Assembly: GCF_000820765.1 (NCBI RefSeq)
Contig: NZ_CCYH01000018.1
Location: 1-64,000 of the forward strand
Origin: Candidatus Soleaferrea massiliensis AP7
GTDB lineage: Bacteria > Bacillota > Clostridia > Oscillospirales > Ruminococcaceae
Direction: 5' to 3'
DNA length: 64,000 bases
A program made the translations under genes and the position numbers. Positions 34,024 to 42,178 of this stretch are shown piece by piece (position 1 is the stretch's first letter; every line of letters begins with the position of its first letter). A model generated the notes under the pieces. The model was not told where the DNA came from. It ran no database searches and saw nothing but the letters and a program-made list of their open reading frames with translations.

Positions 34024-34045
34024 GGAAAAACAAGGGGGTGTGTTC

Positions 34046-34936
34046 ATGGAACTGCGGGTTCTGCAATACTTTCTTGCAGTGGCGAGAGAACAGACCATTT
34101 CGGGGGCGGCAGAGTCCCTGCACCTCACACAGCCGACGCTTTCCAGGCAGCTGAAGGATTTGGAGGACGAGCTGGGCAAACAGCTCATGATCCGGGGCAG
34201 TCGCAAAATATCCCTGACGGAAGAGGGGATGCTGCTGCGGAAAAGGGCGGAGGAGATCGTTGAGCTGGTGAACAAGACGGAAAGAGAGATCGCGCTTGAC
34301 AGTGAGATCGTCGCCGGAGACGTTTCGATCGGAGCGGGCGAAACGGATGCAATCCGCGTCATTGTCAGGGCCGCGAAGACGCTGCAGCGGAAATACCCGG
34401 ACATCCGTTACCATATCACCAGCGGCGACGGCATGGACATCACAGAAAAGCTTGATAAGGGGCTTTTGGATTTCGGCATTTTTCTGGAGCCGGTCGATAT
34501 CTCCAAATACGATTATCTGCGGCTGCCGATGAAGGATACGTGGGGCGTTTTGATGCGCAGGGATGCGCCGCTCGCACAAAAGGAATCCATCAGGCCGCAG
34601 GATTTATGGGACAAGCCGCTGATCATTTCACGGCAGACGACGGGCGGCAGCCCGCTGGAAAAATGGATGAAGCTGGAGCGGGATCAATGGAACATCACGG
34701 CCACCTACAATCTCGTCTACAACGGTTCCCGCATGGTGGACGAAGGGATGGGATATGCGTTGACCCTTGACAAGCTCATCAACACGACGGGGGACAGCAA
34801 TCTTTGTTTCCGGCCGCTGTATCCCGGGCTGGAGATCGGAATGGACCTCGTGTGGAAAAAGTATCGGTTCTTCTCGAAGGCCGCGGAAAAATTCCTGCAG
34901 CACCTGCGGCGGCAGCTGGACGCTGAACCGGTGTGA
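34046..34936 (+). CDS. LysR-family transcriptional regulator
   Basis: This 296-residue regulator has the N-terminal winged helix (MELRVLQYFLAVAREQTISG, AAESLHLTQPTLSRQLKDLE) and a periplasmic-binding-protein-like co-inducer domain (GDVSIGAGETDAIRVIVRAA, LDFGIFLEP, RQTTGGSPLEKW). The start at ATG 34046 follows AAGGGGGTG; the upstream in-frame frame overlaps the promoter. It is divergent from the 27-residue peptide gene and co-directional with a methyltransferase ~180 bp downstream. Its ligand is unknown. Confidence 0.92.
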   Translation: MELRVLQYFLAVAREQTISGAAESLHLTQPTLSRQLKDLEDELGKQLMIRGSRKISLTEEGMLLRKRAEEIVELVNKTEREIALDSEIVAGDVSIGAGETDAIRVIVRAAKTLQRKYPDIRYHITSGDGMDITEKLDKGLLDFGIFLEPVDISKYDYLRLPMKDTWGVLMRRDAPLAQKESIRPQDLWDKPLIISRQTTGGSPLEKWMKLERDQWNITATYNLVYNGSRMVDEGMGYALTLDKLINTTGDSNLCFRPLYPGLEIGMDLVWKKYRFFSKAAEKFLQHLRRQLDAEPV

Positions 34937-35118
34937 GCCGGCAGGATCAGCGAATCCCAAGCAGTTCGATGATGCGGCAGGCTGGGACTCCATATGGAAT
35001 CCTTATTTTCAGGCTGCAGATCATACAAAATAGAGGAAAACGCCACGGTTTATGCGGGAGAGGTATCCCCGCAGACGGACTGTGAAGATATTTTTAATGA
35101 GTAGGGAGGATATGCAGT

Positions 35119-35910
35119 ATGGAAACAAATCCATATCTGATTGAACTTTACAGCCATTATGACGAGGATGGCCGTCTTGCATCCAGGCATGGCTCGGTTG
35201 AGTTCCTCACCACGATGCGTTACATTGAGAAGTACATCAAACCCGGCGACCATGTGCTGGAAATCGGCGCCGGAACCGGACGATATTCCCATGCGCTGGC
35301 TCGTCAGGGATATGCCGTTGACGCGGTGGAGCTGGTCGAGCACAATATCGAGGTTTTCCGTCAAAATACGCAGCCGGGTGAAACGATCACCGTCACGCAG
35401 GGCAACGCGATGGACCTGTCCGCATTTCCGGACAATCAGTACGACATCACGCTGCTGTTGGGCCCGCTGTACCATCTTTACAGCGAAGAGGATAAACGGC
35501 AGGCCCTGCGCGAAGCGATTCGTGTGACGAAGCAGGGAGGCGTGATTTTTGCCGCGTACGTCATATCCGACGGCTGTCTTCTGGACGAAGGGTTCCACCG
35601 CGGCGACATCAATGTTCCGGAATATATTGAAAAGGGCTTGCTTGACCCGGCAACGTTTGCCGCCAAATCCGAGCCGAAGGATCTGTTCGAGCTTGTCCGC
35701 AAGGAGGATATTGACCGTCTGATGTCCGTGTTTCCCGTAACGCGGCTGCACTATGTCGCGGCGGACGGCTGCGCTCTCTTCATGCGTGAAGCGGTGGACG
35801 CGATGGACCAGGATGAATTTGCATGGTATTTGAAATATCACTTTGCCACCTGTGAGCGTGAGGATTTACTGGGCGTGACGAGCCATGCGGTCGACATATT
35901 CAGAAAATAA
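35119..35910 (+). CDS. Class I SAM-dependent methyltransferase
   Basis: The 263-residue enzyme has the Rossmann-type SAM-binding signature VLEIGAGTGRYSHALARQGY (motif I), VDAVELVEHNIEVF (motif II), GNAMDLSAFPDNQYDITLLL (motif III) and a post-core LGPLYHLYSEEDKRQALREA typical of the methyltransferase-25/11 type. Substrate not inferable. SD GGGAGG precedes ATG 35119. A terminator follows at 36049. Confidence 0.9.
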   Translation: METNPYLIELYSHYDEDGRLASRHGSVEFLTTMRYIEKYIKPGDHVLEIGAGTGRYSHALARQGYAVDAVELVEHNIEVFRQNTQPGETITVTQGNAMDLSAFPDNQYDITLLLGPLYHLYSEEDKRQALREAIRVTKQGGVIFAAYVISDGCLLDEGFHRGDINVPEYIEKGLLDPATFAAKSEPKDLFELVRKEDIDRLMSVFPVTRLHYVAADGCALFMREAVDAMDQDEFAWYLKYHFATCEREDLLGVTSHAVDIFRK

Positions 35911-36048
35911 GCGGCCTGCACGGTCCGCCTTTGTAACATAGGGCCTTTGAGATAAAGAAATAAAATGGAGCGGGAGATGGTCTTCCGACTCTGCGCGGCA
36001 GGAGAATGCAGTTATATTTTGTGGCATGAAAATTTCCTTAACATCTGG

Positions 36049-36097
36049 AACAGCCATCGAGCAGATATTGTTATCTGTCCGATGGCTGTTTGTTTTA
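36049..36097 (+). terminator. Terminator between methyltransferase and alcohol dehydrogenase genes
   Basis: AACAGCCATCG pairs with CGATGGCTGTT; the inner CAGATA/TATCTG extends the stem. TGTTTTATGG follows on the plus strand. The convergent dehydrogenase gene may use it too. Confidence 0.8.
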
Positions 36098-36126
36098 TGG
36101 AATGGTTTATTTGCATCCGCTGATCA

Positions 36127-37293
36127 TTACATACTTTCTCTGAGAATCTGTACGATCTCATCCTGCGACGGCACTTTGTAGCCGCCGTCCATGATGATGG
36201 AGCCTTTGGCGATCCCGTCCAGCATATCCTCGGTAACGCCCAGGCCGCTGAGATGCATCTCAAGGCCCAGCTCTTTCATATACGCTTCCATGCGGCCAAG
36301 GCCTTCCCTGGCGATGTTTTCATCGGTTTTGCCGTCCGGGCTGACATCCCAGACATTGACGGCATACCGCACGAATTTATGAAGGCCATAGGGCATGATA
36401 TGCCGGTAATATGCCATCGAGACGGCGGATAAGGTCATGCCGTGGGTGGCGTCGGTGTATGCGCCGACCGACTGACCGATCATATGCACCATCCAGTCGG
36501 TGGTCTTGCCCTTGGCAATCAGGGTGTTCAGCGCCCAGGTGGCAATCCACATGATGTTGCTGCGGGCCTCATAATTTTCAGGATCCTTCACCGCGATGCG
36601 GGAGCTGTGTATCAGCGATTTCAGCAGGCCTTCCGCGATGTAGTCGCTGGTATTGTCGTCGGAACCGGAAAAATACTGCTCCAGGATGTGGGACATGATG
36701 TCGAAGAAGCCGGCGGTCATCTGGTACTTCGGCAGGGTATAGGTGAAGATGGGGTTGAGGATCGAGAATTTCGGAAAGACATTGTCGCCGAACACATGGC
36801 CGATTTTCTGCTTCGTTTTATGATTGGTGATGACGGCGCCGCCGTTCATCTCCGAGCCGGTGCCGACCATGGTCAGCACGCAGCCGACCGGAATGATTCT
36901 GTTGCTGACATCCTCCATGCGCAGGTAATATTTATCCCACGGATCCTCGTCGCAGTACGCGGAGACGGAAACCGCCTTCGCATAGTCGCAGACGGAACCG
37001 CCGCCGACGGCCAGAATCAGGTCAACCTGACCTTCCCTTGCGCGTTTGCAACCCTCGTAGAGCTTATCGACGGTGGGATTCGGCATGACCCCCGCGTCTT
37101 CGATGATCACTTTGCCGCTCCTCTTCAGGACAGCGGCGACCTTGTCGTAAATGCCGTTCTTCTTGATGGAGCCTCCGCCGTATACCAGCATCACGTTTTT
37201 TCCATAGCGGGAAAGCTCCTCACCCAGATATTGCAGGGCGTTCTGGCCGAAATAGAGTTTGGTGGGATTTGAATAACTGAAATTTCCTAACAT
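36127..37293 (-). CDS. Iron-containing alcohol dehydrogenase (butanol-dehydrogenase-like)
   Basis: The 388-residue group III alcohol dehydrogenase opens with MLGNFSYSNPTKLYFGQNAL, as in the BdhA/YugJ subgroup. NAD(P) binding: VMLVYGGGSIKKNGIYD and LILAVGGGSVCDYAKA. Metal site region: AGFFDIMSHILEQYF with later HMIGQSVGAYTDATHGMTLS. It should reduce aldehydes to alcohols with NAD(P)H. The start ATG 37291-37293 has AGGAGG at 11 nt; the frame continues 47 codons upstream through the promoter region. A MerR-type promoter with a 19-bp spacer lies just upstream, suggesting induction by aldehyde or thiol stress. An SDR gene precedes it on the same strand. Confidence 0.92.
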   Translation of the reverse strand: MLGNFSYSNPTKLYFGQNALQYLGEELSRYGKNVMLVYGGGSIKKNGIYDKVAAVLKRSGKVIIEDAGVMPNPTVDKLYEGCKRAREGQVDLILAVGGGSVCDYAKAVSVSAYCDEDPWDKYYLRMEDVSNRIIPVGCVLTMVGTGSEMNGGAVITNHKTKQKIGHVFGDNVFPKFSILNPIFTYTLPKYQMTAGFFDIMSHILEQYFSGSDDNTSDYIAEGLLKSLIHSSRIAVKDPENYEARSNIMWIATWALNTLIAKGKTTDWMVHMIGQSVGAYTDATHGMTLSAVSMAYYRHIMPYGLHKFVRYAVNVWDVSPDGKTDENIAREGLGRMEAYMKELGLEMHLSGLGVTEDMLDGIAKGSIIMDGGYKVPSQDEIVQILRESM

Positions 37294-37413
37294 ATTCGTT
37301 TGTTCCTCCTGTTCATGTATCCGGTATGTGCGTTCGTTTTTGCCGATGTTACTGAACTGCTCTCCAGGCAGGTATGGTCGTTCTGGGAACTGTAAGCAAA
37401 AACCTCTGCTGGT

Positions 37414-37444
37414 ACCATACACCTTGGAGTTCACTCCATGTCAA
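37414..37444 (-). promoter_or_regulatory. MerR-family-type promoter/operator of the alcohol dehydrogenase
   Basis: On the minus strand TTGACA (37439-37444) and TATGGT (37414-37419) are separated by 19 bp. The spacer contains the inverted repeat TGGAGT-GA-ACTCCA (37425-37438). An over-long spacer with a central dyad is the hallmark of MerR-family activation; related sites control adhR/adhA-type aldehyde responses. No merR gene is in the window. Confidence 0.7.
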
Positions 37445-37506
37445 GGGCAGCTGTGTGAATCTTTACAAAATGTTTATATCATGGGCGTGCGCAGCGGCGG
37501 GGATAC

Positions 37507-38277
37507 TTACAGAAATGCGCCGTTGCAGACCTGAAGGACCTGCCCCTTCACATGCCGTCCCATCCTGCTGGCCAGGTACAGGCAGGCATATGCCTGATCG
37601 ACCGGCTCGCATTCGGGACCGGGAAAATACACAAAATGTCCGCTGTGCTGCAGCATTTTCGCGCCTCCCGGCTGACGGCCGTCCCTGTTGGACAGATGGG
37701 CGGGCGTCTCCGTGGCGCCGGGCGCGACGGCGTTGCAGCGGATATCGGTGTCGATCAGGCGCATGGCGACATTCTTCGTCAGGGTGTTCAGCGCGCCCTT
37801 GGTTGCGGTGTAGGCCGCGCCGCAGAAGGGGCGGGTTCCGTTAACGGATGAGATGTTGACGATGACGCCCTCATTTTTAGGCAGGAAGATCTTCAGCGCT
37901 TCCCGGATATACCGCATCGGGCCGCCCAGGTTGGTGTTCATCACATACAGCATCCAGTCGTCGTCGGTTTCATCGATGCACTTCTGCTCGCCGATGCCGG
38001 CGTTGTTGATGAGGATATCCAGACCGCCGAACGCTTTTTGTGTCTCAGCGAAGACTCTTTGTGTGTCCTGCGTGGAGCAGACGTCTGCGACCACGCCGAT
38101 TGCCCGGCCTCCCTTGGCGCGGATGCCTTCCACCACCGCATCCAGCTTTTCCTGTCCGCGCGCGGTCAGGACGACACAGGCGCCCTCTTCGGCAAACAGT
38201 TCCGCGATCGTCTGTCCCATGCCATAGCTTGCGCCGGTGATCACGGCGACTTTTCCCGCTAACATCTCTTTCTCCAT
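37507..38277 (-). CDS. SDR-family oxidoreductase
   Basis: The 256-residue classical SDR shows ITGASYGMGQTIAELF (TGxxxGxG), NNAG in LDILINNAGIG, catalytic Ser in VNISSVNG and YTATK (YxxxK). An Ala-Arg after beta-2 (VVLTARGQ) suggests NADP(H). The C-terminal region (RDGRQPGGAKMLQHSGHFVY) is atypical in the substrate loop. SD AAGGAGC precedes the ATG. It has its own promoter (38335-38362). The 213-bp gap to the downstream dehydrogenase contains that gene's own promoter, so they need not be co-transcribed. Confidence 0.9.
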   Translation of the reverse strand: MEKEMLAGKVAVITGASYGMGQTIAELFAEEGACVVLTARGQEKLDAVVEGIRAKGGRAIGVVADVCSTQDTQRVFAETQKAFGGLDILINNAGIGEQKCIDETDDDWMLYVMNTNLGGPMRYIREALKIFLPKNEGVIVNISSVNGTRPFCGAAYTATKGALNTLTKNVAMRLIDTDIRCNAVAPGATETPAHLSNRDGRQPGGAKMLQHSGHFVYFPGPECEPVDQAYACLYLASRMGRHVKGQVLQVCNGAFL

Positions 38278-38334
38278 TTCTTATGCTCCTTTTATAATCT
38301 CAACCAAACAGCGTTTGTATTGGGTTCTGCATCT

Positions 38335-38362
38335 ATTTTAATCCCAGTTTGGAAAATGTCAA
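38335..38362 (-). promoter_or_regulatory. Promoter of the SDR gene
   Basis: On the minus strand TTGACA (38357-38362), 16 bp, TAAAAT (38335-38340). A small palindrome CAAAC-AGC-GTTTG lies just downstream near 38305. Confidence 0.6.
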
Positions 38363-38472
38363 ATACTTATCATTGATTGCAAATGATGCTTTTTAGGCAT
38401 GGAGGATTGGTGCGGTTGTCCCGGAATGCATAAAAATGACGGAAGCGCTGTGTCTCTCAGCTGCCTTTATTC

Positions 38473-38515
38473 CAAAAAAGAGCGGCGCCCAACAAAATTG
38501 TTAGGCGCCGCTCTT
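38473..38515 (-). terminator. Intrinsic terminator of the PAS hybrid kinase gene
   Basis: AAGAGCGGCGCC pairs with GGCGCCGCTCTT; the minus-direction transcript continues into TTTTTT. Confidence 0.9.
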
Positions 38516-38530
38516 CGCGGTTATGTAGGG

Positions 38531-41332
38531 TTAACCCAGCCATCTCTGCAGGGCTTCCAGCAGGTGATTCAATTCAATCGGCTTGGCGATGTGGTCGTTC
38601 ATCCCGGCGCTGCGGGCCTTCGCCACGTCGCTGGCGAAGGCGTCCGCCGTCAGCGCCAGAATCGGGATTGTCGCGGCGTCCTCCCGCTTCAGCGCGCGGA
38701 TGGCGGCGGCAGCGTCGTACCCGTTCATAACCGGCATCTGGATGTCCATCAGAACGGCGCTGTAATCTCCCGGTGCGGAGGCCTTAAACACCTCGACCGC
38801 ACGCTGTCCGTTCTCCACGGTGTCCACATCGATGTTCTGCATCTGCAGCAGCTCGACGGCAATCTCCCGGTTGATGTCGTTGTCCTCTGCCAGCAGCACT
38901 CTTTTGGCAGAGAGAGCAGCCTGCGCTTCTTCTGCCGATGGATTTGCCGTCTCTGCGTTGTCTGCGGTGATGAACAGCTGCAGGACATGCAGCATTTTTG
39001 ATTTGAAGAGCGGCTTTGTGATGAAGGCGTCGGCGCCCGCGCGCAGAAACTCCTCTTCTATATCGGAATAGTCATAGGCGGAGATGATGATGATCGGCAC
39101 ATCCTCGCCCAGCCTCTTTCGAATGGCTTTGACCGTTTCCAGCCCGTCCATCTCCGGCATCTTCCAATCCAGGATGACGGCAAAGAAATCGTCATTTTGT
39201 TCATGGGCCGCGGCGATGCGGCCGACCGCATCCATACCCGACAATACCCAGTAGCCCCGCATTCCCAGCTCATTCAGGAGCGCGGTGGCGTTTTCACAGG
39301 TGATTTGGTCGTCGTCCACCACCAGCACGGGCCTGCCGGTCAATTCGCTACTGCTTGTCTCTTCATCTATGCAGATCTCCAATGGAACGGATACCGTGAA
39401 CCGGCTTCCTTTCCCGAGCTTGCTGCGCACATCGATGGTGCCGTTCATCATGCGCACAATGTTTTCCGTTATGGCCATGCCGAGGCCTGTTCCCTGCAGC
39501 TTGCTGATGCGGGGGTCCTCGGCACGGGCAAACGGTTCAAAAAGGCGGGGCATAAATTCACTGGAAATTCCGATGCCGTTGTCGATGCAAATGAATTCAT
39601 ACTGGCTTTGCCTGGGGGTTGAAGAGTACAGTTCATTGATTCTCAGCGTGATGTCCCCGCCCTCGGGGGTGTACTTGATGGCGTTGGAAAGCAGATTCAT
39701 CAGAATCTGCTGCAGGCGGTCCCCGTCGGCGATCACGTTTTCGTGCAGCACCTTCCCGATGCTGATCTGGAATTGCTGCTGTTTTTCCGCGATCAGGGGA
39801 CGGCACATATCCGTGACGTTTTGAACGAGGTTCGGCAGGTTGACCTGGCCGAGCGTGAGGTCGATTTTGCCGCTTTCTATTTTGGACATATCCAGTACCT
39901 CGTTGATCAAGCTGAGCAGGTGCCGGTTTGAGGTGTCGATTTTCTCCAGGCAGCTGCGCATCTTTTCCGGGGAATCCAGATTGGCCTTCGCGATGGCCGT
40001 CATGCCCATGATCGCGTTCATGGGCGTTCGGATATCATGGGACATGGAGGACAAAAAGTTGGTCTTTGCCTGGCTTGCCACCCGTGCCGATTGGTAGGCT
40101 TCTTCCAGCGCTTTGCGCTGCCGCTCCTGCTCTCTGCGTTCCTTCGTCACATCGATGCCGACGCTGTAGAAGGAGGGAATGCCGTCCCAGCTTTCCTCGG
40201 CGCTGACATAACTGAAGGTCATCGTCAAAATCTTGATTTTCCCTGCGTGGGTGATGATGCGGACATCCACAGCCGTGTCTTTGCCGATTTCCTTTGCGTT
40301 CAGCATAATGCGGGTCGCGCGATCCATATCATTCGGGTGTACATAGGTACACTGGGAATGGAGCTGTGCTTCGAACTGCCCCTGCGTGTATCCGATCAGC
40401 TGCAGGAAGCCCCCGCCGTACCAGAGAACGGTTCTCATATCCCGGGCATCCACCCGCGCGAACCCGCCGGGTATGGTCCGGATGATGGCGTCCCGCTCCT
40501 GGTCCTTTTTCGCGAGCTTGTATTCCGGGCTGTACATGTCGTGGGACAGCTCGATGCGGGCCTTGTGCCCGTTCCAGTTGACGATCCTGTTTTTGATCAT
40601 GAACGTCCGGCCCAGATTGGGATTGTCGAATTCCCATTCATAAAATTCGTCTTCGGTGAGCAGCTTGTTGGTGCAGAAGGGACAGGGAGAGGTTCGTCCC
40701 TGAATGATCTCATAGCATTTGCGCCCGAGGATTTCTGAGCGGGTCAGATGGGTGAGCTCGTAAAGAGCCTCCAAGGCGGTCTTGTTCAGGTACAGCAGCT
40801 CGTAGCTTTGTAGGTCACAGATATAGATGTTGCCCGCGTATTCGTCCATCATCCACTCAAAGTAGCGGGCCTTTTCTTCACACATTTCTTTTTCTGCGCT
40901 CCGCTGCCGCACCTCGTCTGTGACGTCGGTCAGGACGGCGCTGCACACAGTGTATCCATTTTCGGTCTGCCCGCTTGAGGTGCATGACATGCGGACCCAG
41001 GAATGGTCCCCGTTTTTAAACGGAAAGCGGACAGTCAGGCCGGCGCCAGCTCCGGCTGGCTGCATGCCTGCTAATCTCTCCTTGATGGATGCGAATTCAT
41101 CCGGGTCATCGACGTAATACTGCCGGAGCGACTCGAAAGAACGGTGGTATTCTTCTTTGGAATATCCGGTATGACGATAAAAGGCATCGTTGGCCCAGAG
41201 AACGGAAAGATTCTCATCCAATAAAAAGCCAACGATGCCAATTCCCGCAGCTTCCAAAAGGCTGCTGTATGCACCGACCGTTTCAGGTATGCCGGTATCC
41301 GGCATAGATGCCGCTGTCTGTTCTAGCTCCAT
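38531..41332 (-). CDS. PAS hybrid histidine kinase with two receiver domains
   Basis: The 933-residue soluble kinase has three PAS domains (~20-145, ~160-270, ~275-400). The second carries CYEIIQGRTSPCPFC with cysteines at about 206, 217 and 220, the same three-cysteine pattern as in the multi-PAS kinase at 26127. Then HisKA (H432, SMSHDIRTPMN), HATPase (NLLSNAIKYTPEGG, IDNGIGIS, GTGLGMAI), REC1 (VILDWKMPEMDGLETV) and REC2 (VLMDIQMPVMNGYDAA). No Hpt is fused, so it may use the Hpt encoded at 25759. The start ATG 41330-41332 follows AGGAG; a GTG at 41347 lies in that SD. It is a single-gene transcript. Confidence 0.93.
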   Translation of the reverse strand: MELEQTAASMPDTGIPETVGAYSSLLEAAGIGIVGFLLDENLSVLWANDAFYRHTGYSKEEYHRSFESLRQYYVDDPDEFASIKERLAGMQPAGAGAGLTVRFPFKNGDHSWVRMSCTSSGQTENGYTVCSAVLTDVTDEVRQRSAEKEMCEEKARYFEWMMDEYAGNIYICDLQSYELLYLNKTALEALYELTHLTRSEILGRKCYEIIQGRTSPCPFCTNKLLTEDEFYEWEFDNPNLGRTFMIKNRIVNWNGHKARIELSHDMYSPEYKLAKKDQERDAIIRTIPGGFARVDARDMRTVLWYGGGFLQLIGYTQGQFEAQLHSQCTYVHPNDMDRATRIMLNAKEIGKDTAVDVRIITHAGKIKILTMTFSYVSAEESWDGIPSFYSVGIDVTKERREQERQRKALEEAYQSARVASQAKTNFLSSMSHDIRTPMNAIMGMTAIAKANLDSPEKMRSCLEKIDTSNRHLLSLINEVLDMSKIESGKIDLTLGQVNLPNLVQNVTDMCRPLIAEKQQQFQISIGKVLHENVIADGDRLQQILMNLLSNAIKYTPEGGDITLRINELYSSTPRQSQYEFICIDNGIGISSEFMPRLFEPFARAEDPRISKLQGTGLGMAITENIVRMMNGTIDVRSKLGKGSRFTVSVPLEICIDEETSSSELTGRPVLVVDDDQITCENATALLNELGMRGYWVLSGMDAVGRIAAAHEQNDDFFAVILDWKMPEMDGLETVKAIRKRLGEDVPIIIISAYDYSDIEEEFLRAGADAFITKPLFKSKMLHVLQLFITADNAETANPSAEEAQAALSAKRVLLAEDNDINREIAVELLQMQNIDVDTVENGQRAVEVFKASAPGDYSAVLMDIQMPVMNGYDAAAAIRALKREDAATIPILALTADAFASDVAKARSAGMNDHIAKPIELNHLLEALQRWLG

Positions 41333-41393
41333 ATCCATTCTCCTCACTGAAGTTCCCTGTAATTTAAGAACCTGTGCAAAAAACCTTGATCAT

Positions 41394-41422
41394 ATTATAT
41401 CTAATTTGAGACACAAAAGCAA
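41394..41422 (-). promoter_or_regulatory. Promoter of the PAS hybrid kinase gene
   Basis: On the minus strand TTGCTT (41417-41422), 17 bp, TATAAT (41394-41399), the same hexamer pair as the phosphorelay operon promoter at 23905. Confidence 0.75.
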
Positions 41423-42178
41423 CCTCATTCTGAAGACACTTTTTGAACAATACAATGTGTCTTTTGAAACGATGCGAAGCTGGCAGAATGTGTGGAAGCG
41501 ATTTGAGGGCAGTGGATGTTTTATCCGCTTCAGTACCAGATCAATCCCGCCATCGAGCAGCTTTCGATGAAATGGAGATAACAGGAAATTTCGCCGGCCA
41601 AACGATGGATGTACAGTGAAAAGGGGGATGGCATTTTAATCTGGAAATCAACCATATGGACATGTCATGACCAGCATTTCCATATGATGCGGCACAGACG
41701 GGGAAAGGAAATAAATCGAAGCCGACGGCGCTCTTTTTACAGGCTGCCGCGCCGAAAGAGTGATAAACAATGTACCTGCGCCGATAAAATCCGATTTATC
41801 TGAGCGATATTCTCTTTACCACGGCATGAGAGATAAATGTGCATAAAATCGAATAAAATATCCATATGATTTTTGTTTGTATTCATGTAAACTAGAATCA
41901 TAAAATGGGTAGTTCTTTCATAATTTTTTCATACGCTTTTGGTTCTGTTTTATAAATTGACAGGAAAGACTGGCCATTTTTGTATCATCAAAGAGCCGGC
42001 GCTCATTTTATTTCGTGGAAATTATGAAGAAGGAGGTGGACGCAGCCGGCGTATGGAAAGGAATCCAATATGTGCGGGGGTTATCGAGAAACCGCAAGGA
42101 TGGATGTAAAAAGGACATAAAAACAGATACGTCAAAGAAAAAGGACCTTATGATTAAAACAGAGGAGGAAAAGATGAT
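41423..42178. other. Intergenic region upstream of the GH2 gene
   Basis: About 750 bp without a supported gene. AAGACAC/GTGTCTT (near 41436 and 41457) form a short inverted repeat next to the kinase promoter. Later parts are AT-rich and include TTGACA near 41958 with no good -10 at 17 bp. GAGGAGG at about 42162 serves the GH2 gene. Short open frames at 41609-41803 have no SD and no motif. Confidence 0.45.

Noticed and set aside
41609-41803. 64-codon frame upstream of the GH2 gene
   Set aside because: No SD, basic low-information product, no known motif.
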